Assembly (NCBI GenBank): GCA_008692225.1
Contig: VICG01000016.1
Span: 868,001 to 932,000, forward strand
Reading direction: 5' to 3'
DNA length: 64,000 bases
From: Monilinia fructicola
Lineage: Eukaryota; Ascomycota; Leotiomycetes; Helotiales; Sclerotiniaceae
The notes under the pieces were generated by a model that was not told the DNA's origin, searched no databases, and saw only the letters and a list, made by a program, of their open reading frames with translations. Positions 12,302 to 23,166 of this stretch are shown piece after piece (position 1 is the first letter of the stretch; each line of letters begins with the position of its first letter). A program made the position numbers and the translations under genes.

Positions 12302-14128
12302 TCACCACCCTGCAGCCAGTATTGATTTCGGGCCAGTATGATAATTGATACAAACTTTCATATTGCCATATCTTATGCCTTCTGATACTTCGAAAGCAGC
12401 CCATGCGGAATGTTCCCCAGCAACAGGATCCAAATCAACAGTCGAACCCCATTTTAGTTTAGACGGTCGTTCAATCACGGCAAAATGTTTTGGTCGTCGA
12501 ACACTGTTTGCATATTCAAGCGCGGAGAACGAGGGTTTGCAGCGGGCCATGGAAAGTTTGCTTATTCGAACGGATGCTCTATCGTCGAGAGCTTTGTTGA
12601 TGGCGCGGGCCTTGACACGGACGACACAACACTCCGTACTCCCCCTCGAGAGAACCAAGAATATTTCAAAGCTGTATGGCGGTATCCTCCACATTTGAGA
12701 TAATCTACGATATCTAATGAATAAAGGCGGAAAGAAACTCTCTGTTACGAAGCCGGCCTTGTGCATTTGCTCGCTGCTGATGCTAATTGTCAATACATTG
12801 GGCGTATAGTGATGAAAGAATGATGAGTCCAGCTTGTTGATCCAATAATTTCTCCGGCGCATCAAGAGACGCTCTTGGGGTTCGACAATGTAGATATTTT
12901 GCCATTTTTTCATCCGCCGAGTGCCACCCCTCGCTGAGGTAACCGTGATGGCATGAGGGGTTCCAGAAGGGTATTCAAAGAGTCCCTCTTCTCTCTTCAG
13001 TAAAGGTAACACAATGGCTTCGCTGTGTGCAAGATACCGGGGCACCCAGTTGCTGATGAACGCAAGATAGATACCCAGCGATGAATTGATACACATTAGG
13101 GGTAAGCTCACATTCAAGCCCAGATTGGTCATTGTGGAATGGGTAGTAGGCCATAGACGTGCTGTATCGTGTGTAAGTGCATCAGGGAATTTTTCATAAA
13201 GTTTAATTGATGGCGCAAGAATGCCATTGTAGCCTTCAGAAGTCCTGTATTCTATCAGGTCTATACTTTTGTGCGCATTCATACCAAAACCCCAGGCAAG
13301 GATACTAAGATCATGTTCTCTTTTGAGTACCTCTTCTTGCAGGCGTTTGAAAGCGTTATCTCCCTCCCCATAAAGCAGCGGCATGTTGACTTTCAATAGA
13401 CCTAGTAGACAGTAGGCAATATCCTCTGGGCGAGAAGTGTTTCGCTTGGCAGCCCATGAAAATTTAACAGCGACTGGGGCATTATTGACATATTGGCTCT
13501 TTAGGAAGTAGACATTTCCAATGCCTGTAATGTCCTCGAGTAGGCATAAGCGTTCTGGTGGAGGATGCTCTATTGGAAAGACGGTGGAATCATTAAACCC
13601 TGGAGTATTTTCCTCGTCAAATCTGAAGATGGGGTTGGTAGTAAGTTCGTGTTCATCTACCCTTGGTCCCTTGAAAATTAGGTCCCATTCCTTATCCAAG
13701 AAGACTACCTTCTTAGGGGCAAGCAATTCTTGCAATGTCCACCCTCGAGTAAACCAACGACTTTGACGAAATGCGGAATCATCTTCATACGGGTCTTGAC
13801 CAGATGGAACATCTGCCAAATATGCATAACATAAATCGGCGTTTTCGTACCAAGCGTACATAGAGTTGATAGATTCGGACAGCTCGGCACTGCTACTCTT
13901 ATCTATACAGCAAGTATCGATCCAAACAAAACGGAGGCGATTTTTGATTGCTCGCCGGCAGCAACCGTCAATCTTTGCATATCCTTTCTTGTTTTTGTGA
14001 TCAGGATTGGAGAGATCTTGGAAAAGGACCTCTTCCTCGCCCCAGGTATGGGATAGAATCGCATAGCTAGGGACCTTGGTACCGACGAATTCCTCCAGTT
14101 TGCGGGTGTGGACGTCGAGTAGACGCAT
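12302..14128 (-). CDS. HET-domain (heterokaryon incompatibility) protein, 608 residues
   Basis: A single intronless frame starts at the ATG 14128-14126 (MRLLDVHTRKLEEFVG). The HET domain spans roughly residues 22-190. It shows YAILSHTWGEEEV, a central FVWIDTCCIDKSSSAELSES block, YAWYENADLCYAYLADV and WFTRGWTLQELLAP, the three blocks that define the family. A YCLLGLLKVNMPLLYGEG segment follows, as is common in these proteins, and then a variable C-terminal half of about 330 residues without a recognised domain. HET proteins trigger cell death after fusion of incompatible hyphae, but most family members have no known allelic partner. No STAND or ankyrin module is attached. The gene is intact, with no frameshift or stop. 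Confidence 0.95.
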   Translation of the reverse strand: MRLLDVHTRKLEEFVGTKVPSYAILSHTWGEEEVLFQDLSNPDHKNKKGYAKIDGCCRRAIKNRLRFVWIDTCCIDKSSSAELSESINSMYAWYENADLCYAYLADVPSGQDPYEDDSAFRQSRWFTRGWTLQELLAPKKVVFLDKEWDLIFKGPRVDEHELTTNPIFRFDEENTPGFNDSTVFPIEHPPPERLCLLEDITGIGNVYFLKSQYVNNAPVAVKFSWAAKRNTSRPEDIAYCLLGLLKVNMPLLYGEGDNAFKRLQEEVLKREHDLSILAWGFGMNAHKSIDLIEYRTSEGYNGILAPSIKLYEKFPDALTHDTARLWPTTHSTMTNLGLNVSLPLMCINSSLGIYLAFISNWVPRYLAHSEAIVLPLLKREEGLFEYPSGTPHAITVTSARGGTRRMKKWQNIYIVEPQERLLMRRRNYWINKLDSSFFHHYTPNVLTISISSEQMHKAGFVTESFFPPLFIRYRRLSQMWRIPPYSFEIFLVLSRGSTECCVVRVKARAINKALDDRASVRISKLSMARCKPSFSALEYANSVRRPKHFAVIERPSKLKWGSTVDLDPVAGEHSAWAAFEVSEGIRYGNMKVCINYHTGPKSILAAGW

Positions 14129-16832
14129 TTACACGCTTTTATTTTCGGGAGCAGGAAGATCAACAACGTCACACGTCTTGATGTAAGACCGATGATGCAT
14201 TGAATGTATGTAGTGTTTGATAAGTCATCTGCTGAGAGAGTCTAAAGGATCGCAAAATTCAAACATAAGATCTTATGGGGCAGAAGAATCCACGGGCCAA
14301 CTGAACATACTGGCCAACTGGACGCGCTAAGCCCTTCTAGGTGATATACTGACAATATCCCACTTTCAAGGGTATATTCAATTTCAACCCTTTCTTATTG
14401 GGTCGTCACGGAAGGAGTCGGCGGCGACGTAGCCGATGTGTAGGCAGGAGCGACATGGCTAGCGTAGCCGACTTATCGACAGGACCGACATGGGTAGCAT
14501 AGCTATAAGTAGACAGCTTAGGTAGACTTAATGAAGATCAGCTTTACCACGATCCATGTTTTCTGCCTGCACGGCACATTAATACGTTAAAATGATTGTT
14601 TTTGGTGTGAAATGCTGGCCGAATGGGGGGGTGGTGGCGAGAAGTAGGGTAGGCGACTTTTAGCCCTGTTTTTTTCATAAGGAACATATTATTTCGTGAT
14701 TGTTTTTTGACATTCCAGTATTGCTCCATTGGTGATGCAGAACAAACAATTTCAACACCAGGTTCAGTCTTCAATAAAACATGAAACTGCTCAGCTAACC
14801 AAATTTCTAGGCTGCAAAGTCCTGATAAGATCTCATACTCGAGTACGTGCAAGTAACACACGCAGATAACCAATAATGCAAGCCGATCATATGACCAGTC
14901 AAATCTCGTGATGCGGAAGGAATGCGCTCTCGATGGGCGGCAATGAAATGATGTAGGGGTGAGAACTTGAATATCATCCAAGAGCGTGTATCAGTTCACT
15001 CGAACAAGCTGGTTTTTTTTTGTTTTTTTTTTCCGAAAGCAGTGGTGGTAGAGATGTCTATGAACTATCAAGACATCAATCGTCTCACCGTTAGCACACA
15101 GGTGACAGCTTGACTCGGAAATACCTGTAAGTAAATCCAAGCAACTCTTCATGACAGATGAGTCCATAGAACAATATAAAGATTCTTCATATTTTCATAT
15201 GGTTCTTAGATCCTATACTTTGAAGTATATTTCGGGAAGATGGCGGTGAATTCTGAATATAATGAATGAGCCATGGTATGTATCATATCCAAGACAAATA
15301 AGTAATCGGACAAATGAAAATCCAAGACTTGGAGTTTTGTATCTTATTTGATGTTGTACGGAGTACCTGGGTAGTAGGTACGGAGTACGTTGATGTCAAC
15401 ATTTATGTATAAAATATCAAAATGTATCACGAAAAGAAATAAGATGGTCCACGGGTCGACCTTATCCTACTAGATAGGTTTAGGCAGGTAAAGCGTTGAT
15501 CTATCCAAGTATCCACTAATGGCGATGACCCCTGCCCTAATATCAAAGCGGGGCAGACAGTATCTTTAGCTGCTGATTCGTCAGCCTTTCAATTCGTCAA
15601 CTTCATCAGAAGAATTGTTCATCATTAACCAATCGAATTCTCAATCCCTTCTGCTCCACTATGCTCAAAGAAGAAGGTGCAATCAACTCATTCCATGATA
15701 AGATCTCTCCACTGGCAGGCTTGCAGTGCTAACCTTACATGGCCTAGCCCTCAACAGCTTGACCTTACTGCACATAGCTAGTGGCTGGCCTTACCTTACA
15801 TAATACTCAAGATACGATACAAGTACTTACGGAGTACAAGTAAAGAGTGACCTGGAAAGATGAAATAATACTTGTACTGTAAACGGATGCTCATTGCCCA
15901 CGTGCCATGCTTACTTAATTCGATAAATGCCTGGGTACTCCGGGCTGGACAGGAATTACTCCGTTCAGCAAGGACCTCGTACTGTTTGCTACATCGGACC
16001 GTATTCAAATTCAATCTGCTTAGTCATGCATGTACGTACTCCGTGTAACGTACCTAAGTATGTACATTCACTACATTGTACACTGTACAGTACTCCGTCT
16101 CCGTACAGTACGGTAATACGAGGATCTCCACCTTCCACTCCGTACACCTTTTACATCTGCTACTCCGCACACCTGGGCACCTTCTAGATATGGACCATCG
16201 AACTCAAAATGGCTTCAAGTAGTGAACATCATATCTTACAATAATACGGTGCAACCTTATCAATTTGTATATTTGCTTTGGGTCCCTGATGTAACCAATC
16301 TTACATGGCTTGGCTGCGTTGGCCCGTTGGGTCGAAGACCCTTGGAAGTCATGAATCGTATAAAGAATCATCATGTCGCCATTTTCTGCTCAACTTTCCC
16401 ATGGTAGGTGTTTGGGAGAAGCTTATTTCATCTGGATTGAAGCAAAGTAGTTTGATTTGGTTGGAGAAGAGTCAATTGGGTCTTTTGAGTGAGGTATGCG
16501 TTCTCATCCCGACCTTCTTGTCTACAGTTGCTATTTCATGATCATCTCCCCGGATATCCTCCATCTCTAATCCCTTCCTCCTCATTCAAACGAGCTTCAC
16601 TTTTGGGATTTCGTTTCGTCCATGATACCGAGGCGGCGATACCTTGGATCACAGGAGGATGGGAGGAAGTGGATTTGGAAGTTGACAATCAACCATCAGG
16701 ACTGTCATGAGACTGACACTCAATACAGCTATCAAGGTATCGATCTCAATACCAGCAAAATTGAAGCTTCGCCGATTCTCTTAATCAAAATCCTCAAAGA
16801 CCACAAACTGGTTAAGAATCGCACAATACAAC
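14129..16832. other. Intergenic region with repeated GACATGG motif and TACGGAGTAC copies
   Basis: A 145-codon open minus-strand frame at 14544-14981 lacks an ATG near its start and has no recognised similarity, so I do not call it. Degenerate repeats occur at 14405-14520. TACGGAGTAC copies lie at 15357-15366, 15379-15388 and 15828-15837, with variants at 16036-16100. The short frames before 16833 are probably 5' leader. Confidence 0.4.
14405..14520. repeat. Degenerate tandem repeat with GACATGG(C/G)TAGC
   Basis: Two clear copies of about 40 bp share CGACATGGSTAGCRTAGC, preceded by a third, more degraded copy beginning near 14420. The copies differ by several substitutions. Confidence 0.6.
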
Positions 16833-18766
16833 ATGGTCTCCAAACTCTACACAGTTTGTGCTACTCTCACATTATTTCAATCTGTTTTCTCGCATCAATT
16901 TTATCCAGATGGCCTGGGTCGCAAAATAAGTGTAAGTTTCTCTTTCTTTCGCCTCCTTTGAACCCACATAGTCCGGCAACTAGCCACTCACCTAGATCCC
17001 CCCCAAACTAACCCCCCCGTGAATAGAGGACCACCATCCCCCGCCAAGAACTAGCGTTATCCAAACGCGATGACATCGATGCCTCCCTCCTGTACCCAAC
17101 CTACAACCTCAGCGTCCCAATCGACTATTTTCACAATGAAACCCGCTACGAACCACATAGCAATGGCACTTTCCCACTCCGCTATTGGTTTGATGCCACC
17201 TACTACAAACCTGGGGGACCAGTAATCATCCTTCAATCCGGAGAAACCAATGCCGAAGGAAGATTGCCATTTTTGCAAAAAGGGCTCTTGCATGAATTGG
17301 CGGTTGCAACTAATGGTATTGGTGTTGTACTGGAACATCGCTACTATGGAGACAGTATTCCCACGCCAGATTTCTCAACCGAGAATTTGAGGTTTTTGAC
17401 TACCGAACAGGCATTGATGGATGAAGTATATTTTGCAAGGAATATTGTGTTCCCGGGATTGGAGGATAAGAATTTGACAGCTCCAAATGTCGCTTATATT
17501 GGGTATGGAGGCTCTTATGCTGGAGCTTTCAATGCCTTTTTGAGAAAATTATATCCAGATACTTTTTGGGGTAAGTTGACATTTATCCAGCCTAGTGGTT
17601 ATTGTATATGATGATGTGACTGATGTGTGATTAGGCACAATTTCATCCAGTGGAGTCGTAGAAGCCATCTATGATTACTGGCAATACTTTGAGCCTATCC
17701 GGGTTTTCGCCGATCAAAAATGTATCAAGAATATCCAATTGATCACAAATTCCTTGGATAATATTGTCATCGGACAGAAGAATAATACAGCTCTAGTTCA
17801 AGAGCTCAAGAATGCTTGGGGCTTTCCTAACGTTACCTATACTAATGATTTTATGTCAGTACTGGTTTCTGGAGTGTGGGAATGGCAAAGTAGGAATTGG
17901 GATCCGGCATTGGTGGGAACGCCATATTTCGAGTACTATTGTGGTAACCTTACGAGCGATAAACTTCTCTATCCAAGTTTGAACAGCTCTACCAAGGAGG
18001 TTCAAAAATTACTTACCAAGGGTGGTTATGGTTCCCAATTGAAGAGTCTCACAATTCCGTATCTTAATTGGATTGGTTGGTTAACCGGTAAGATCTCCTC
18101 CTCTCCCTACTGTATATCTTACTCCCTGTATAAACGCCTAACGATCTTCCAGACTACACAACAGTCAATTACGGCGATTGCTCCCCCAATCAAGATTCCT
18201 GCTACTCAACCCACAATCTCACCTACTACACACAAGACGATGCCTCACAAGACTGGCGTCTCTGGCCCTACCAATACTGCACCGAATGGGGATTCCTCCA
18301 AAATGGCGCATCGGTCCCCTCCAACCAACTACCCCTCCTCTCCCGCACCATCGATCTCCCATACACCTCAATCGTCTGCGAAGCCGCATTCAACATCACC
18401 ACACCCCCCGACGTGGAAAGAATCAACAAATACGGCGGATTCTCCCTCAGCTACCCACGTCTCGCCTATGTCGACGGTGAACAAGACCCGTGGCGTCCAG
18501 CCACGCCACATGCATCCCCCTTCAACACCACAGCCCACAACCGTACCTCCACCACCTCCGAACCCTTCTTGTTGATCGAGGGAGCAGTGCATCATTGGGA
18601 TGAAAATGGCGTTTTCCCAAATGAAACGACTGCGGATTTCCCCCCAAAGACAATCAAGAAGGTTCAGGGACAGGAAATCAAGTTTGTGAAGGAGTGGCTG
18701 GAGGAGTGGAAGCGGGAGAAGGAGAAGGGAAAGGGATATGGAAGGGAGAGTAGGGCATTAGTTTAA
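16833..18766 (+). CDS. Secreted serine peptidase of family S28 (prolyl carboxypeptidase / prolyl endopeptidase type)
   Basis: Four exons, 16833-16931, 17027-17570, 17635-18087 and 18153-18766, encode 569 residues with frame kept across three introns of 64-95 nt. MVSKLYTVCATLTLFQSVFS is a signal peptide. The alpha/beta-hydrolase core shows RYWFDATYYKPGGPVIIL, LEHRYYGDS and the nucleophile elbow GYGGSYAGAF, with Ser196 as the candidate catalytic residue. Downstream are VDGEQDPWR (catalytic Asp region) and EGAVHHWDENG (catalytic His). Several Asn-X-Ser/Thr sites fit secretion. Fungal members cleave after proline, often at acid pH, and help digest extracellular protein. Whether this one is an endo- or exopeptidase cannot be told from sequence alone. 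Confidence 0.93.
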
Positions 18767-19886
18767 GCTGGGACGAAAAACAGGGTTGAGGAATTAATGA
18801 GTGACGGATGGGAGATGCCGTGATTGTATATGATGATTTTGTGTATACATATGTATATGAATGACGACTACGAAAGCAAACAAAGCAGCAGAGAAGCAAA
18901 TAAGTGTATTTATTGAATAAGTCCCACTGCGCCGGCTCTGCACCATAATAGACAGATAACTTGAAGATGCGCAATCGAAACAGCATACCTGTACGTCCTT
19001 CCACTCGATTTCAAGCTCCAAGGAGCAGCTCAATCTTTATGGGAATGCTGATATATACAGTCAAGTGAATGACCAGATGATTACACTATCTGATATCAAA
19101 TCAAATAAGGTAAAAATGAAAATAAAAGACTAGTCAATTACCCAAAAGATTGTGGATAAGTCTCCACCATAAATCAGACAGAATTTCGCGATAAGTTTCT
19201 GGAGAGTGAAATGATGCTTTGTAACTATCAAGGGGGCATGGGGAAGTGATGGGCCAAAAAGTGATATTTAAACTTACCTTATGATTCAGCTCAGTTGTAG
19301 AATCTGAGCAGCATCTTTCAAGAGGCGCTTTATAGAAGCTAAGTTTTCGGATCTGTTCAGATTTAATGATTCGATCCTACCAGATATCAGATGCATAGTG
19401 TATTTTCTGTTTGCCACATTCTCTCGCAACAAGTGAAGTGTGTGTATATATGTAATGTGAATCCCCTATTGAGCAGACGGCTCCTGTCATTTTCGACTTG
19501 ATATGATAATAGAATCACTTCCGGGGCACCAGCAACCAATGACTCAACAGCAAAATAATTTCAACTGACCAGGTCAAGTAAATCTTCTTACTATCCATGC
19601 CATTCCTGGTGTCGTTTTCTGTCTTTGCCACAAAAGCTGGTAAAATACAACAGGTGGGCTCTCAACTTCGCCCCAACGCAGTGCATAGTCACTATTTGTG
19701 AAACCATACTTTTTTACCTGTGAAAGGATCTTTAAGCGTCATGCCTGATGCCAAGTCGACTATCCGCTTTGACACAATGAGTGAGAAGCCTTCCACCTCA
19801 TCTTCTTGCTTCTTGAAGAGACTGACGTTGCTGCTCTTCAAGCCTTTCACTTCCCCAAGCGAGATAACAGAGTCGGCAATCAGTTC
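18767..19886. other. Intergenic region, nothing supported
   Basis: These are the 3' flanks of the S28 peptidase and BTB genes. Only short frames and AT-rich DNA are seen. Confidence 0.5.
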
Positions 19887-20583
19887 TCAGAGACAACTTC
19901 CTTGCCTCGTTGCACCGAATATGTCTTCTATGTATGTGGCCTTGAAACCGCTCTTTCCATACTTTACTAGAGCTGGTCGCAGCAGGCTGTACACATCAGA
20001 ACTGACGTCTCCCAAATCATAGTTGTCGGCGAAAACAACAAAAGAGATACATCCATCAGCTGTATTCTCGGCATTTTTAGTGATGGAGAGGGCATTTGTA
20101 GCGTTAGAGTAGAGTATGTACTCGAGTAGAACCTCGAAATCTTCCACAGTATCTTCTGGGCATTCCATTTTCTGAGTTTCCCCCTCTACAAATTCTCCAC
20201 TGAAACATCGATCAAAGACAGGGGAGTAGTACGCCAGAAGTTTCTTTGGCAGTTGAAAACAGCGTTTCTTTGGACCAACAAATATTTCAACTTCCGGGCC
20301 CTTGACCATTCTTCAAAAGTCTCATCAGCTTCATCATACATAAATATACACGAAGGAGAGATACTAACTGGATAAAATGATCCGTTGCTGGTCTTTCTCG
20401 GGTAATGGGACTGACTGCCTGAGGTGATCTGGAAATCTTGAGGTCATCAATCTGTGTGAAAGTGACGCTTTCGTCATCCGAGAAAATAGGACTAGAAGTA
20501 TAGCATGAACCATCTTTGATTAAGTACTCAAGTTCGGTTTCAAGGACGTCAGGTGCTATTGGTGAAGGAGGAGATCTGTTCAT
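19887..20583 (-). CDS. BTB/POZ-domain protein, 212 residues
   Basis: Exons 20583-20369 and 20310-19887 (intron 58 nt, donor GTTAGT, acceptor AAG) give 212 residues. The start is the ATG at 20583 (MNRSPPSPIAPDV); the first 72 residues are Ser/Pro/Asp-rich and probably disordered. From residue 73 comes a fungal-type BTB fold: VEIFVGPKKRCFQLPKKLL, then YYSPVFDRCFSGEFVEG, VEDFEVLLEYILYSN and FVVFADNYDLGDV. BTB domains mediate protein interaction, frequently as cullin-3 adaptors. Stand-alone fungal BTB proteins of this size are very numerous and mostly uncharacterised. The gene ends at a TGA shortly after the second half of the domain. Confidence 0.88.
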
Positions 20584-21992
20584 GATTCGAGTCCTTTTTG
20601 CAGCAATTAGAGACAAGGATGTACCATCAGAGTTTCGCTTTACCCCGAGTCATGGATGAATTCCGCATGGCTATCCGATCTGTGTAGTCACCGTAATCAG
20701 CTGCGAAACTTTGACATATCCGAAGCAATAGCTGAAGTATGCGAGTGTGCAAACGCAGAATGTGGGAATAACTTGGACGATCATGGCTGAAAGACTAGGC
20801 AAGGCTTACCATCGATCTGCAAGAATTGGATGATATAAATGGCGACGAGGTACCTTGAAAGACTAATCGATACGGGATGATAGGAGATGGTTCCTAAATT
20901 AGGGTAATAAAACCAGAAAAGATTGAATGATAATGGTAAGAGAGAAATTCATCTCGGGTGATGATAACCTTGGAAAGGCAAAGAGGCTGTAGACAATAAC
21001 AATCAAAGATGAAGAATAATTTCTACAACAAATTTGATAAAACCAGACAAGTCGAAGATGAAATGTGATGAAATATTCAAGTATCCGACCAAATCAACAA
21101 GATGAAGACAAACTTCCTGAGTCCCTCACCTCAAGATGAGAGCACAACATTGATTAAAAGAGACTTGGAACCCTTGAGTGGAAGAAAGAAATTCAGACGA
21201 GGATTAGAGATGGAAGTGACTTCACGCTAGTTAAAAGCGCGTTTATAGGGCAAGTGCCAAATTGGGAAAGAGCAACCATCCTGAGGTCATGTTGGGGATG
21301 ACATGTGACTCATGAGCTCTAATGTTTGAGGGCGAGCTGATGGGGAAGAAGTTAGTACTAGTGAGAAGGAACTTTGATGAGGTATTGGATTGGTGTGCTG
21401 GTTTTGATCTTGGTTTGAAACTTCCAAGGTTGTTGTATGTCATGTGGATGTGTTTCTTGGATATCGAGAGCTGAGCATTCTGTAAGGAGTGGAGTCTAAT
21501 AATCTGCTTCAGTCCTGCATTCGACGTCTGATATGAAGTGTCATGGGTAAGATCATGTACCCAATCGGGCTTCTTTTCAGACCTTGAAATCATTTCATAC
21601 TCATTGCTTTGTCGCTTGGCGTTGGGTTGGGGATGGTGATGGACTAAAACCGATTCTGATATACAGGTAGGCATGTTTATCCCAACATCGTTTGCTCTTC
21701 AAGTGCCGAACCGAGGAGTGTACTGGCAACCGAAATACCTATTAACTTCTGTATAAAAGAGATTCAGAACTATTCATTTTTACCTTTATACAGAGGTTTC
21801 AGACAAGAAGTGAAATGTGTGAGCTATTGATATTTAACTCTTTTGCATTTGGCTGTAAATATAACTACGAATACCAAAGCAAGATGATACTCAAAAAGGT
21901 ATCCACACTGACCTTTGAATCATGGCAGGCGTTCCTCTCAAGTCTTCCACCCCTCCCGTACATCTGAAATATTACCAAATAGTTTAGATAAA
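20584..21992. other. Intergenic region; weak minus-strand frame
   Basis: A 143-codon frame (21674-21243, minus) has a true ATG but a composition without recognisable domains and no supporting splice context. It is left uncalled. The rest is AT-rich upstream DNA of the BTB gene. Confidence 0.4.
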
Positions 21993-23166
21993 TTAACCAG
22001 TGCAGCCACCGAGTCTGACAGATCCAGCATACATCTCATAAGTATCCGCATTGTTGGCAGCCTTGGCAGCAGTTAAAGCCTTAGCAGCAGATGGTCCATA
22101 AGCCCAATCCTCAGTGCCGTACAAATGGGTCATCTCATGCAACAAACTTCCCGCACGGTCATAATCGAAATCGGCGCAAGTAGCTGCATACTCATCGAAA
22201 CCCCAGTATCCATTATTTGGGCAAGGGACAATGACATTGTCACTTGGGACTGTGTAAAGTAATGCACTTCCACTGGCGCAATCGCCGTAGGTATCTGTAC
22301 AGGAAATTTTAGGACCTTTTGTTTGGACATTCTTGACATCATTGTAGATTGCGCGAACGGTAGATTCCTCTGAAGTGGACTTGAACCAAGTGGTGAAGTA
22401 ATCAGCACCTGTGCCAGCGGCGGTATAAGCATTGGTAGCGAGGGTGATGGCATCGGCAACAGTGGTTTTGAGGGAAGATGTTTGAGCAGATGTACAACTA
22501 CTGTAGGTAATAGCACGCTTTGTGATGCGAGAATTGAAAGAGGATACGCCTCTGGAAATAAGGTCACTTAATTAACAAATTAGCAGATTCCAACTATTTT
22601 GAATTAAGTGGTACTCACGATGAAGCTTTGCTTTGGTCTGGGGTAATGGTCACTGTGTTGGAAGTGACGTCGTCGCAAAAGGTGGTTTGGCTTAACAATG
22701 TAGGAGCAGCTTCTCCTGCCACATATTTGAAACCTTGAATAGCGGTGATGTTGACCTTCTCAAGACCTTCAAGATCGTAGGTTTTGGCAGCGTTGACAGA
22801 GGCGGTGACCGTTTCACCGGCTTTGATGGTTTGGAACATTGAAGCATCAAGACCGGTACGCTTGTAATTGACAAACGTTCCTTTGAATTCGAGATCCCTA
22901 TCGGCTGTAGACAGTTAGTCATTATACTAGGCATGGCAAGATATCCACATGTAAAAGTCCACCATACCTGTCGAAGCCAGAAGATCCAATGTAGCATGCT
23001 CACTCAAGACGGTGTTACCCTTGAAGACAGTAATAGGCTCAGCACCAGTGTTTGTGATTGCAACTTGAGCAACATGATTGGTGGTGCCGGAAATCTCAAC
23101 TGAGAGAGGGCAGGCAGCCATGGCTGCACCAGCGAGGGCGGCAACGGGGAGAATCTTGGAAACCAT
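21993..23166 (-). CDS. Deuterolysin, secreted zinc metalloprotease of family M35
   Basis: Exons 23166-22968, 22904-22619 and 22551-21993 encode 347 residues; the introns are 63 and 67 nt. MVSKILPVAALAGAAMA is the signal peptide. A propeptide of about 155 residues follows and ends at a Kex2-type Lys-Arg (residues 173-174), leaving a mature domain of 173 residues starting AITYSSCTS, close to the family's usual 177. The aspzincin zinc site is intact: LLHEMTHLYGTEDWAYG supplies His300, Glu301 and His304 plus the Asp310 ligand in the GTxDxxYG motif. Mature-domain cysteines are present for the family's disulfides. The enzyme is released as a zymogen and degrades basic proteins outside the cell. With the S28 peptidase 3 kb away it could support protein use, but that is inference. 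Confidence 0.96.

Noticed and set aside
14544..14981. 145-codon open frame on the minus strand
   Set aside because: There is no ATG near its start, no recognised domain and no splice context. Length alone is not enough in this AT-rich DNA.
21243..21674. 143-codon minus-strand frame with ATG
   Set aside because: It is rich in Ser/His/Asn with no domain, no conserved-looking blocks and no supporting neighbours.
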